Below, one piece after another: positions 50,397-62,035 of a stretch of DNA of 64,000 nt. The position numbers and the translations under genes are program-made. The stretch lies in contig JACAXG010000121.1 of assembly GCA_018881555.1 (NCBI GenBank), forward strand, positions 873,717-937,716. Reading direction: 5' to 3'. The stretch comes from Amblyornis subalaris. Lineage: Eukaryota; Chordata; Aves; Passeriformes; Ptilonorhynchidae. The notes under the pieces are model-generated. The model was not told the origin of the DNA, did not search any database, and saw only the letters and a list, made by a program, of their open reading frames with translations. The stretch's first letter is position 1. Every line of letters starts with the position of its first letter.

Positions 50397-53300
50397 CTTG
50401 ATTTCTTGTTTAGGTCTATCTTTAAGGATGCAAAGACTCTCTAAGTAAAAAAAAAAAAAAAAAAACAAAAAAACCACCAAACAAAAATTACTCTGATGTG
50501 GTTTACCAAATGCACGTGTCAAAACGGTATCCAAGGCAAACTTGTGCTCTTATCCACAGAAGTGCAAACCTGGAATAACTCACCGAGGAGCGAGCTAATG
50601 CAAGGTGAATTTGAGGTTTCATTTCTGCNTAGCTCTGTCTTTACCTAAGACAGTAAGCCATCCTTATTATTCCTACCATCTCAATGTTTGTTGGAAGTTA
50701 ATTAATTACCCTCACCTCCCACTGGGAGGCCAGGATGCATTATTATCCCTGTTTTATAGACAGGCACTTGAGGTGCAGAGAGATTAAATCTTGCACGCTG
50801 CCTCCCACGAACAGCCTGTGGCTCACCCGGAATTGCACCCACCTTTTCCGTGCCCTTGGCTCAGCACGCTTGACCCACCCNGGGCAAATCTGGCAGGTGG
50901 GTCATGACATTGTCAGTGTCATGTCAGCACTTCCATCTAACAGGAAACTGGTGTATGTGATAAATATTTGATTCTGCTACAAGCGCACTGCTCATCTCAA
51001 GAGGCTCCAGAGCGGGGTTGGATGCCGGCAGCCCCANCTCAGCACATTTCACTGAAGGGTTTTGCTCTAACCCCGTTTGGAACCCTCCCAATATAACCAC
51101 TGCCAGTGCTGCTTTGGGAGCTCCAGCAGAGCTGGGATAGGACAGGAGTCCCGTCCTCTCTCCAGCACTGTCCTTTAAAGCACAGTGCACTCTCAGTGTG
51201 GGTGAAATTAAGCTCCCACAAACCATTCCTAGTACAGAACACACCCTGGCAGCTCAACAGTCACACATTTTGTGAATTAGGCACTTGACCTATCCAAGTC
51301 CATACGTGACATGAAATCCCAGCTTACTCAAGTCAAGGGTAGGCATAAAAGTGGGTGGAGCTGCTGAGAAATGGGAAAGCAGCAAGAACAGGAATGAAAA
51401 TTAGTCTCCTGGAATGAAAAGTCAAGAAACATTTCATTACATTCTCCAGGGTTTCAACATTTCAGATTTTGAATTCACAGCTTTTCTGTTTGTGCTTTCC
51501 CCGTTTCTTGCTTATTTTTACTTTGACATTTGGCTGGAGGGAATTGTGAATTCAGTCTTTCCTGCAATTCCTATTTCTCATTTAGCTTTGGGTTTCTAAA
51601 ACATTTCTATACCCATGACTTTTCAGACATTTTCTGGACAATCCGAAATACAGGGAAAAAAAATTTAAAGGGACAAGAGCTTGGAACAAAACAACCCAGC
51701 AGCATTTTCTTCCTCTAATGTATATTTTCAATGAGTTAACAACTCCATGGAAATATAATAAAGGCTGGTCAGTATTGGAACAGCTGTTGACNCTCTGAGA
51801 AATATTACTCCAGAATAATACAGATAACAGAAAACTCTGCTGCCACATTGATCTGGCTCAGAGTAAATTCTGCTTTCCCTTCTCTAATAGTGTTTGCACT
51901 GACAGGCANGTTTCTTTCAGGAACCTCAAAGCACCCTTGTAATGAGAAAAAGTGCCCTAAGGAACCTTTCAGGTCGGTAAACATCACTGCAGACATGGAG
52001 ACCAAGGAGATGAGAACAAGTGAATGAGCCAGACTGGGAATGTTCAGCGTGTTTTATGACAGTGCTCTCTTGAAGTGNTGCTCCTTCATTTGTGTGCACC
52101 TTCTAGAACATGTAAATAGGATTGGTTTATCCCTCACTCCCAGTAAACAGGAATAAGCTACAATATACTTCCCGTGGGTGAAAGAAAACACGGGAGTAGT
52201 TGAGGCAAGCTGTACAGTCATATTCTATCTTGCCTTGTGGTAAATTGTTTATGTGCCCCATCTGGAGGCAGAGAAAAAGCTACACCACTTGTTTAAGGTC
52301 ACAAAGAACATCTCAGTTGCTTACTGAGAAACTGTCCTGACTGTGGTTTCANCCATGTGGCTACACTGTTCCCTTTATATGGGATTGCCATTCAAGTGCC
52401 ATTCACGTTTCACAATTGGCATCCTCTTCTACGAAATCCTAATTAGTTACCTGTAATTTCCTACTTTTTAAAAAACAGATCATTATCTTACCCTCTTTCA
52501 TCAAAATAGGGTTACTCCCTCCCCCCAGCAAACTCCTGCAGGACTTATGATGTGAATGTCATATCCAAATTAATTTCTACTTTCATCATGGATTCAACTT
52601 GAAAATGTAATATGACAATTTATCTTTGTGCTGTTATAGGTCTATAACAAAATATTTTTAAATTGATAAAAAATCTTAAAATGTTGTTTCATGAGNAAAA
52701 AACCAAACCTGCAAGAAGTTTTGGTGGAAGTGGAAAAATCTGAAACCACAAAGGCAGAAGAACTGTTTGAATTATGTNAATCAAAGGCTTGTCATTGATA
52801 TTGCATGTTAAAATACTTCAGTCAAATTGAAAAGGTTGAGGTGGATTCCATTAAAGGTTATCCATGAAGGCTGAAGCTTTATTTTCTTAATTAGAAGCTT
52901 TTCCTCTTCTTGCTGTGGAATAANATTTCAGTGGGGTTTAGTTTTGNTNCTGCCACAACTAGANCTCATCTGTGATTTCCTTTTCAAGATGTCTCTTAAA
53001 AAAACCAANCNAACAAACAAANAAAAAGGCACTTTGTAAAGTAAATTGAAATATTCCTNGGACTCTGATCCTACCAGGACTTTTCACCATATTCAATTTT
53101 ACCCACTTATTAATCTCATGGAACTGTTAACATAATTACAGTTAAATGCACAAGTGTCTGCAAGTTGAAGACTTCATTTATCATGCTCACTATATATCAA
53201 ATCCTAATTGCAGAGAAGTCAATTAGGTAATTTCCTAGGAAATTTATTGGCATAAAGATTTGTCCACAAACCACTTGGTGGAATTTACTGGGTCAGACTC

Positions 53301-53818
53301 TGAATCTCGCCAGTTAAAGCTACAGTAGCTCTACTGACNTTCACAGAAATGCTGTGAAACAAAACCAAGCAAAACAAACAAACAAAAAAAAAGGCAGAAA
53401 CTACTATCTAGAATTGCTACATGGAAAAAAAATGGCCTACAACACTATTTAGACAAATCCATAAAGGTAAGAGCCTCTTATATGGCAAAACCATGCCACA
53501 AGAGTGGGTAAAAGCGATCCTAAATTACAGCACAGGAAACGAAGGTTTATGTAACTCTGAGATTTCCATGTTACATTATCTACAAATAGACATCTCTGTA
53601 TCACCATGCTAACACTCATGTTTTCTTTCTAGTAGTTATACAGATGGCCTTACAAAATTAGATCAAACTCCCAAAAACGTCTGCTAAAATATTCATTATT
53701 TGCGATACCGCTTAAAATTCCAAAGCGAGGGCGCCGTTCTATCTCCCTGGCACCGAGAGCGGAAGAAAAGCAGCCCCAAAATACCCCGGTGGATCAACAC
53801 GGGGAAGCCTCTGCTCAC

Positions 53819-54019
53819 CTCTGTCATGACCATGTCCTGGCACTTCTTGACGTACTTGCCGTCCGCCTTGACGATGGTCTGCAGGAAGCGCAGGTACTCC
53901 ACGTGCCGGCCGTGGGTCTCGATGCAGTGCACGAAGTGCTGCACCACCCTCTCGCTGATCTCGTTGCACAGCAGGTAGTTGTTCGTGAAGATGTGCCTCA
54001 TGGTCTCGGCCTCCAGCAG
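53819..54019 (-). CDS. ITPR2: ITPR2 exon e6, w194-w260 (very GC-rich third positions)
   Basis: A 201-bp phase 0-0 exon, acceptor TGCCTTAG| and donor GAG|GTGAGC. It encodes [40 protein letters not shown], then [20 protein letters not shown] and QDMVMTE. This is one of the most conserved parts of the RIH-type domain, and the EYLRFLQ form fits type 2. Counting codons, 66 of 67 end in G or C (only ACA does not), far above flanking exons. The GC/CpG-rich patch spills about 100-150 bp into both introns. Confidence 0.96.
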
Positions 54020-55535
54020 CTAAGGCAGAGCAAAAACAGAAGAGGCCTCAGAAGCGGGGCAGGCTCGCTCTGGAGACTGGAAGAGTGGCGGGACTCCGGA
54101 CTAGAGGGAGGCGCATCGGGAAACGGGAGAAATCCAACGGGATCCAGCCCGGTCATTAAGCAATGACCTCNGGGCCCGGATTTCAGTTATGATGGGATTT
54201 CTCCACGCTTCCCTGTGAGTACAAAAGGGTCCTAAAGAGGTCATAAACAAAACCTGCGTCTATGTGGAAGGTGAAGACACACGCACACGCTACACTGCTA
54301 GAGCACTCTACAGGGGCTTTGGTCTACGAGACACCTGAGACCACACTGATCCCACTCACCATCAAACTTTGCACTGAGGCCACCAAACNAGATGATGGGC
54401 TGCTCTGGCTCTCTCTGTGGCTGACAGAGGAGGCATTTCCAGCAGGCAATTCACTGCACGTGCAGCTGATTACTCTCAGAGAGAGTGTCTCTTTCCACAT
54501 TGACTTCCGGGGCACCCTAAGGCTGTGTATCAGTGAACAAGANGAACAGATCTGTGGCAAGAAGGGATGCTGCTGAGGACCCAGCACCCACACTTGGTGC
54601 ATTCTTGGGGCTTTTGCTTCAAACTTGCTCTAGGTTGGTCCCTTGCACTGAAGGCTTGTGAGGGTCAGGTGTGCTCCCGGAGTGTATGTGTCTGTTTGGT
54701 GTCATGGGAAAGGAATCCACACCAGGTCTGCTCCACAATGTGCACAAAAGCACAAAAACTGGGATGATCAGGAAATCTACTTCAAAAGAACAGAAATACA
54801 AGTGCAAGCAGGCTCCATACTTGGCACCTGAGTTAAGCGTCNGTGTTGGATAGGAAATCTGGGCACGATTCCCACTGTGGAAATGTGGAACAGCTCAGCG
54901 CTGTTCACTAACTTCACAAAAGAGCATAAACAAAAAACAGCAGAGCAAATGGTTCCTAATGTACACAGGGTCTTCAATCCTAACACTCACTAAACTCCTA
55001 AGAAAAGCATGTTTTGCACAGTAGATCCACTGAGCAAGTGTCATGCTATATATCCATAAACACGCATACAAATGTGCACGAAGGGATTGTGATAAAAAGG
55101 TGCATTGTAAAGACAATGATTTAATAGGAGGTCAATTTTTTGATTAGTTGAATCAAATGGGAGCATCCTCAACAAAAATGTGTGGGTCTGATTCTGTTGT
55201 GACACAAGCTTCGTGACAGCAGTCACAGCATCTTCCACCTTGACTTTACAGTCCATCTGTGAGTCAGGATGAACAGGATCAGAGTCAAGTTCAACACAAT
55301 GATGTGATATGTGAACACATATCCATAGGTAATTCCAGTAAACCCCACAGGTAATATTGTTTTCCACTTTTAAAATGGCAACATTGAACTCAATGACATA
55401 AAGAGCAACACTAAGGGAGAGAGGAGAGGGAAGGGGAGGCATAATGTAGTGAAATTATTTATTTAGCACTGGAATTTTTCAGCAAGCCGAAATTTAATTC
55501 CAATTATCACATTCTACTTCAAACGAAATACTTAC
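54020..55535 (-). other. Intron between e5 and e6 (1.5 kb)
   Basis: Donor GTAAGT; acceptor CTGCCTTAG. The end near e6 (54020-54175) is GC-rich with several CpGs; the rest is AT-rich. No coding segment or CR1 tail recognised. Confidence 0.8.
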
Positions 55536-55658
55536 CCCTGGAGTTAAGAACAAATTGAGATTTTTGTGGAGGAGAACTTGATTCTGAGGATTTCCTCGAC
55601 AGAAATTCTGAAGAAAAGTGTGGGCTAGATTCATAACTTCATTCATCTTTTCATCACT
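55536..55658 (-). CDS. ITPR2: ITPR2 exon e5, w153-w193
   Basis: A 123-bp phase 0-0 exon, acceptor CTGCAG| and donor GGG|GTAAGT. It encodes [20 protein letters not shown] then [21 protein letters not shown]. The [11 protein letters not shown] motif is shared by all IP3 receptors, and related repeats occur in ryanodine receptors. Third codon positions are AT-rich: 15 of 41 are G or C, in sharp contrast to e6, which is only 1.5 kb away. The donor is close to consensus. Confidence 0.95.
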
Positions 55659-56733
55659 CTGCAGGAGGAAAGGACAAACAAAATGAGCTGATTGTACCTA
55701 AACATACTTGTTAAAACCACACAATGTCAATCCAGCCAGGAACAAACCAATTTTCCTGAGCCTTTATAGGGCAGGAATTCTCCCTCTGGCAAAAGCAACT
55801 TATGTAGTTCCCTTCAGAGTCCATTAGCACCTGTACCTTACTCTGAAATCAGCTTGACCACAGGGAATCACAGGTAGGAGCACAAAATCNAAGTAAGATT
55901 TCCTCATGCATGGTTATAATTTCCTAGTTTTAAAAAGTGCCAAGGTGCTTGATTTAAAAAATAAATGAAAAAGTCTCTAGCCTGCATTAATTTTAAGCTT
56001 TGGCAAAGGTTTGGCTTTTATACAGCCACATATAGAAACAGGTGTAGGTGTGCATGGTGTTCATACACACACTCCCACACAAATATATGTCTGGTTTCAT
56101 CCCCATTTTATATTCCTCTCATGGAGCATTCTAAGTATGATTTGATGAGCCACCTATATGGACAAGCACTATTTTACTGACGACAGCTGAACCCAGGGTC
56201 CATATCATAACACTCAGGAAAATGTAGCCTAGCAGAGGTTTCACCTCCTCTCAGTGATTCCTTGAAGATCCAGAAAGATGTGCTCTTTAAAAGCCTATCT
56301 AGATGATCCATTTGGATGCCCAATGCCACTANATCAGTACAAAATCACATTGTCTTGTGAAAAAATGGCAAGTGGAACTAGGTTAGAGACAACCACCACA
56401 GAAACAAAAAAGTTATTTCGGATTTGGTCCTTGAAAGGTCTGAAGTTTGCCTGTTTCAGGAATGGGCACAGGAATGACAGTCCTGTGACACCCAGGCACC
56501 CGAGGCACTAAACATTAAATAAATAAATTTTAAATAAAACCGTGCAGGCAGCCATATTTAAACTGAGCTCAAACTCATTATCCTTAAGGTAGGAAGTGGC
56601 ATCATCCTTTCATGTTTGTACCACAGCTGACTGAATTCAGTTTTTAAAAAATAGTCACATTCATTCTTGGGCTTCTCAAGGCCTTTGCCTTCATTGAGGT
56701 CATGCTCTTTACCACTAAAGTTATGAGAGTAAC
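55659..56733 (-). other. Intron between e4 and e5 (1.1 kb)
   Basis: Donor GTTACT; acceptor CTCCTGCAG. It is AT-rich with no repeats recognised. A plus-strand frame at 55965-56180 has no resemblance to known proteins and is taken as chance. Confidence 0.8.
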
Positions 56734-56859
56734 CTTTTCATAGGGGATCTGCAGAAGGTCCAAGACTACCAAGTGGGCGCCCATGTTTTTCAATAAACGC
56801 TGCTGCTGATTCCGACATTTTTTATTTTGAACACAAAGTTTGCTGAGCCGAATCAAAAT
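56734..56859 (-). CDS. ITPR2: ITPR2 exon e4, w111-w152
   Basis: A 126-bp phase 0-0 exon, acceptor TTTATAG| and donor AAG|GTTACT. It encodes [20 protein letters not shown] then [22 protein letters not shown]. This helical repeat pair is near-invariant in the family; NKKCRNQ is the type 2 form, where ITPR1 has a longer, serine-containing segment. It lies at the start of the second armadillo/RIH block of the receptor. The open frame continues past the donor as a shadow, but conservation stops at YEK. Confidence 0.95.
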
Positions 56860-57026
56860 CTATAAATGAAATGAAAAAGTAAAATAAGTAAAAAAATAAG
56901 CATGCAAGCAAGAAAAGAACTGGTCATGTCACACAAAACTAAACAAAGATATTTTCTTTCAAAGCGATTATTAAATCTGCTTGTCAAACAAGGACGTCAA
57001 GCAAGCTTCTTGGCAGATATACCAAC
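56860..57026 (-). other. Very short intron between e3 and e4 (167 bp)
   Basis: The donor is GTTGGT and the acceptor is TTTATAG|A. It is far shorter than every other intron in the window (the next shortest is 596 bp) and holds nothing except AT-rich sequence. Confidence 0.92.
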
Positions 57027-57116
57027 CTCTTTAACAATATTGTAGTTATTGCTTTTAATGCTGTCTATCTGGGGTTTTTTGGTCCCATCTTGTATCGGGC
57101 TCAAAATGTTTGATTC
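57027..57116 (-). CDS. ITPR2: ITPR2 exon e3, w81-w110
   Basis: A 90-bp phase 0-0 exon, acceptor TTACAG| and donor GAG|GTTGGT. It encodes ESNILSPIQDGTKKPQIDSI followed by KSNNYNIVKE. The first part is the variable linker of the type 2 receptor; NYNIVKE re-enters the conserved solenoid just before the [11 protein letters not shown] helix of e4. It is too short for a simple ORF scan to find, and was located by following the protein from both neighbours. Codon use is AT-rich. Confidence 0.94.
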
Positions 57117-60100
57117 CTGTAATAAAGAACACATGACAAGTGGAGATTTATTGCAATTTTCTCAACATGAACTAATTGTACTTAATAACAGCATGTGAAG
57201 AAGTATTACAGCAGCCTATAAGGAATTGATATAACACAGATAATAAAGAAAGACTCNTTTATTCTTTATCCACCAGTCCAGTGAGTGAAAAGGTGTACAT
57301 TCAAGTCCTTCCTNTGTTTCAAATCTCCAATGTAATTTGAGGCAATTACTCTGGACTCATGCTTCTGACCATTCTCAAAGAGAACATGTCCCTAAATAGC
57401 AGACCATACACACCAAGGAATTCAGATACCATGAGAAGATGGACCAAAAGTGTATTTCAGTAGTGACCACACGTTCCAAAAATCTGTAATACAGCTGGAA
57501 AGATTACAAAATCTGTGTATGGGAACACTAAAAAGTCTGGAGAAAGAGCTTCAGACAACCTCTGCAGTTAAGCAGGGTGGAGTTCTCAACAGTACAGGAA
57601 AAAGTAGCATGTGGAAATCAGAGATGTTCCTCCCACGAAGGGGATGCTTCTGTCCTTATCTCTGGATGATGCAGGAAAAGACTTGAAAACGAATAGGAAG
57701 CATGTGTTAAACTGCAACATCAAGTCACGACGCCGTATGCTCTGGGCCTTGGCTCCTGGAAAGCCCCAGCTGGGTATGGTAAATAAGAGAAATCAAGTCA
57801 GCAAGTAACTGCCAACACCCACGCACCTTTCCATGCACATCTCNACCCAAACACGGCAGAACACGTACACAAATACTGCCACTAAGAATACTGGCAGCGT
57901 TGGGGTTTTTTTTTTTTCTGCTGTCAGCTGTGGTAAGCTAAGCCTTTCTTAACTGGAAACGCAAAAAATTGAAAGATTGGATGCTGAAATTATTAAGCAC
58001 GAAGAAAAACTCCAGCAGATCTCGAGACTGACTCACAGCGTAACCACAAGGATGTAAACCAGTGCAACAGCATAAAAAAAAAGGAAGAAACAGGTGCACT
58101 TCTGAGTTTCATTGTGTCCTCAAACTTCCTACTGTTTTAGAGAAGAGAAATACACTAAAACACACATGTGCACGCCAAGCTGAATGTTTATACATCCTGA
58201 AACCTCTCTCTGAACTTTCTTAGCTGATGGTNGAGTTCAGGAGTTCTATAAATCCCATCTGGTCCTAATTTCCAGTGAGGTAAGAGCAGCTGCACCACTT
58301 GGCCATGGAAGCTGTTTATAACAGTGTCAGCACTGCTGTTCAGCCGTGCTGATCTATGTAACAAGAGCGGATTTTATTTGTTTAGGTTTGTTAGTATGCA
58401 GGCTGCCGTCTCTCTAGCTGTTTGAATCAATACTTTGGGAGATATTTCAGGCTTTTTGCTATAATTAACCATCCCCCTCCGTTCTGGGATTGTGGGTTAA
58501 CCAAGATTAATTTACCTGGTAGCTTTAGCAGCATCCTTCCTCAATCAAAGTAGTTTTATAATCCATGGGAACTGTGTGTCTTAGCTGGATGTACTGATCA
58601 GCATTAAACTGCTGAATCTATCCTTTCTCTTAACAAAATAAAAAATTGTTTATTGAACCCCTAAGAGCATGCCAGGGATGTAGTTACCAGGAGATAATCA
58701 CACCACTGGGATACTGGAGCCACTCTGTTGCATANCTTGGCTCGTTATGCCCCATGATAGACATTCCCTGTCACACTTTTCCACAGGGACNGGGAGGCAT
58801 AGAGATCTCACTGAGAAAGGTTCTCACCTGAGTACCCCACCTTTAGGAAATGGTATTTTCNGAAAGAGACTACGTCCTCTATTCATAAAATTCCTGGGAT
58901 ACCACTCTGCATCAGTCTTAGATCCTTTCTTGCTAGAAATGGAGGCCCAGATTCCAGCACAGAGCCCGAGCAGCTCCCCACCACAGGACAGCAGCGCAAG
59001 GCACTTGCCGGGGTTCCCTCCCTCCACAGGCTGCATTTCCTTACCAGGGGAATGAGGGACACACTCTTAAGCTTCAATCCACCACCTCAACCTACGCATG
59101 ATGTTTGTTCAAACACTCCCAGAACCAAAGCAAAGTGCCAGAGACCAGAAAAAAAAAGGAAGTAAGGGAACACGTGGCCCTTACGGATGCTGAAAGTTTA
59201 CACCACTTGAAACCTCGCTGAACTCTCTCAGCAGATGGCAAAGATGAGGAACTCCATTAATGCCACTGCACTCAATTCCAGCTTCATCTGAGGGTCCTTT
59301 CACGAGCCTGCTCCTGCTCCTCAGAGCTGTGTTTCTGGTGCTACACCACCAAGGCATCCTCCAGGGACAAGACAATAAAAATCACTTTCCACGGTCTGTG
59401 GTCTCTACACAGACCCAGAACACCTTTCCTAGAGAGAGCCAAGTGAACAGGCTTTATCTGCTTTTCCCTTCTCAAGCACAGCTGTTATGTGAGCTCAACT
59501 TCAGCATTTCTTCCTAACCCTATGCGGTGTCTCATTTATGTCTGACCTAACTCCAGGTACTCTTTCCCACAACTCTGATCTCCAGTCCCTATCAAGATAG
59601 TCCTGCATGGATGTAAGATTTGCCATTTTTCCTGTGGAGAACTCTGGATACTTTTATAAGAGCAGGGCCTTTTTTCTACAAATCCCATTTCTGGAGCCAT
59701 ATGACTTAGAAAAAAAAGCCCCACAGGTTATGATAGAAAGGTGAAAACAATGAAAACAATTACCCAGGAAGACTCAGAAGCCTAAAGGCAAAAAAAAAAA
59801 AATTTTGCTCTTTTTAAACTCTTACGAAGATGTTTCAACATGCTTCAGTGACAACAGAAACTTGGGCTTCACGTAAAAGTGTTCTGGAACGTCATTTAAT
59901 CCCTTGTGCACAATTTAATGTCGTTTGGGAAAAATTAAGCACAGGCAAATGAAGCATATTCCCTGAAGAAATGAGGTTCATCCAGCTCAGCACTGAACAC
60001 CCAGTATCCATTCCAAGAAAGCATGGCTCTCATGGGATTTCTGTCTGCTTAAAGCCAGCCACCTGCTTCACACATTGCAGCTTATGACCAGCATCACACC

Positions 60101-61861
60101 TCCTACACCTGCCTTAAGACCTCATAGAGAGTACTGACTATCTAACATTACTTTTTTGCCAGGTAAAAACGTTTCCTGACTGTTAAAGAATAATTTAGCA
60201 GGGGGAAAAAAAAAGAAAAAGATGGACAACATTCTGAGCTGTTGTAACGTGGTGCAGCTCTCGGGGAATTAGCAGCAGATGATCCAACCAGCAGATTACG
60301 ACTTGCTGCTGTGATACAATAATCTCTGCGATCCGCCAGAGATAATACTGTGCATCTACTGAAGCACTGCTAATCCACACAGACCCACAGATGCCTCATG
60401 GGAAAAAAAAAACAAAACACTGAAAATATCCCACTGAGAGGCGCCTCTGTTTCAAGCACATTGTTTTGCCCCCTCTTCCTGGAGTTTCTTTGCTATTGGG
60501 GCTATGCGTAGGAATAAAAGGGATCTTTTTACACTTTTAAAATGTATTATGGCTAAAAAAAACTTTGTAGTCCTGCTGCAGTTCTGCNTCCTGTTTCCTC
60601 ATCACCTTTTCCATTCATTAAATACAGAAAGGAACATTTTCTTTCCTACTAGAGCTGTGCTCTAGAGGAAAGAAAGTAGGAAATACCACACTTAAGATCA
60701 AAGCCCAGATTCCTCCCTAAAAGTTCTGACACCACTAAACTCAGCTCAGATGGATCAAAGAAAGAGCAGGACCTACACTGCTGCAAGAAGTTGGGATTCT
60801 TCCTTGAAATGTTGGATTTTGCCCCGTATGAAGCCATCAAAAATCTGCTTTCCCATCTAAAAGGCCACAAGTGTGTCACAGGTATTTGCAAACATCCTCT
60901 CTCTTCTCAAAGGCTCCACATTTTTCTAGAAGTGTGTGGCCTTCACAACGCTGTATAATCCATCTCTACTTGGCTTTCTNCTAAGCTTCCCCTGGTGGCT
61001 TCCTTAGCCATTTTTCTTGACACCAGGAAAGAGAAGAAGGAAAATGCTGTGTCGGAAATCGCAGTTGTTCATCTCTCCCCNCTTCCTCTGACGAAAATGG
61101 AAAACTGGGAATAAATATTGGTGGGAAGGCCTGCTCTATCTACTGTTATGCCACAGACCTCAATCATAGCAACACTTTGTGTTTGCTTAAAAGCTCGTGC
61201 TGGAGTTAAATGATTACACGATGACCTCAGTTTTCACTGAAAAGCAAAATTTAAAAAAAAAACCCAAACAATGAAATCTTAAAAAAAAAAAAAAAAATTA
61301 AAAATCAGGTCTTCATGGTCCTAAATTCAAGTTCTATAGTTTCTCAAATCACAGTATATCCTGAGAAAGTGGTATGACAAGAGCCAAAGAAACTAAAACA
61401 TTAGTTCACCTACAAAATCTCAACATTCTTAGGTCAGTCTCATGTTTGGTGAAGAGGGGAATCACTTGTGATGTCTGAAAACATAGGTTTGATTGTGCTC
61501 CTCTCCCTNAGTTGCAGGACACTGTCTACTCGTTCCTTCTCCCAGCAAGTCAAGCCAACTGCCAACAAGTGATNCCTGGATTGCTTCCCAGCTCATGGAG
61601 TGCTGCTGTTCACTGTGGCTTGCACCCAGGAAGGAAGGCAGCTCTGTGACACAAGAATGCACTTACTGAAAGCAGCAGCACAGAATANTGAACACCTTGA
61701 TAAAAGAGCTTTTATTTCCTGTTCTGCCTATTCCTAACGCTCAGCCAGAAGACTGCACATTCTCTCTGCCACTGCAGTTAACCAGACCACAATTCTGCAG
61801 TTGTTCATTAAACTACCAATCAATATTGCAACAATTCTAACAGCAAAGGCTTTAAACCCAC
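57117..61861 (-). other. Intron between e2 and e3 (4.7 kb)
   Basis: No coding segment recognised. The interior is AT-rich, with A/T runs near 57905-57920, 59790-59802 and 61275-61297. I found no clear CR1 tail. Open frames around 58650-59520 lack splice context and family resemblance. Confidence 0.75.
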
Positions 61862-62035
61862 CTCCATTGGCTCTTCTCCCCCTTTGGTTTGATTGTCGCC
61901 CACCTCTCCACTCTCGTAATTGCTGCTCTTCTCAACCCACAATTCTGATTTTTCTACAGTCAGACGTAGCTGATCGAGATCAGCCTTGATTTGCTTGTAG
62001 TTATCCACGTCTTGATTGGACACCAGCAACTGAAC
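61862..62035 (-). CDS. ITPR2: ITPR2 exon e2, w23-w80
   Basis: A 174-bp phase 0-0 exon between acceptor TTTCCAG| and donor GAG|GTGGGT. It opens with [20 protein letters not shown] and continues through [18 protein letters not shown], a helix conserved in all IP3 receptors. It ends in an acidic, less conserved tail, [20 protein letters not shown], typical of the type 2 paralog. The tail begins a flexible loop that the next exon completes. The donor lacks A at +3, so it is weaker than its neighbours, but the frame joins e3 cleanly. Confidence 0.95.

Larger units (their letters stand above)
50276..53818 (-). other. Intron between e6 and e7 (3.5 kb)
   Basis: Donor GTGAGC. The acceptor tract is a (CT)15 repeat. 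It contains a short plus-strand CR1 tail at 50345-50396, an A run at about 50447-50465, and a cluster of eight undetermined bases at 52924-53059. No additional coding segment was recognised. Confidence 0.8.

Noticed and set aside
50064..50534. 156-residue minus-strand frame covering part of e7 and intron
   Set aside because: It is an out-of-frame shadow of e7 running through the CT repeat; the conserved frame starts at the acceptor at 50275.
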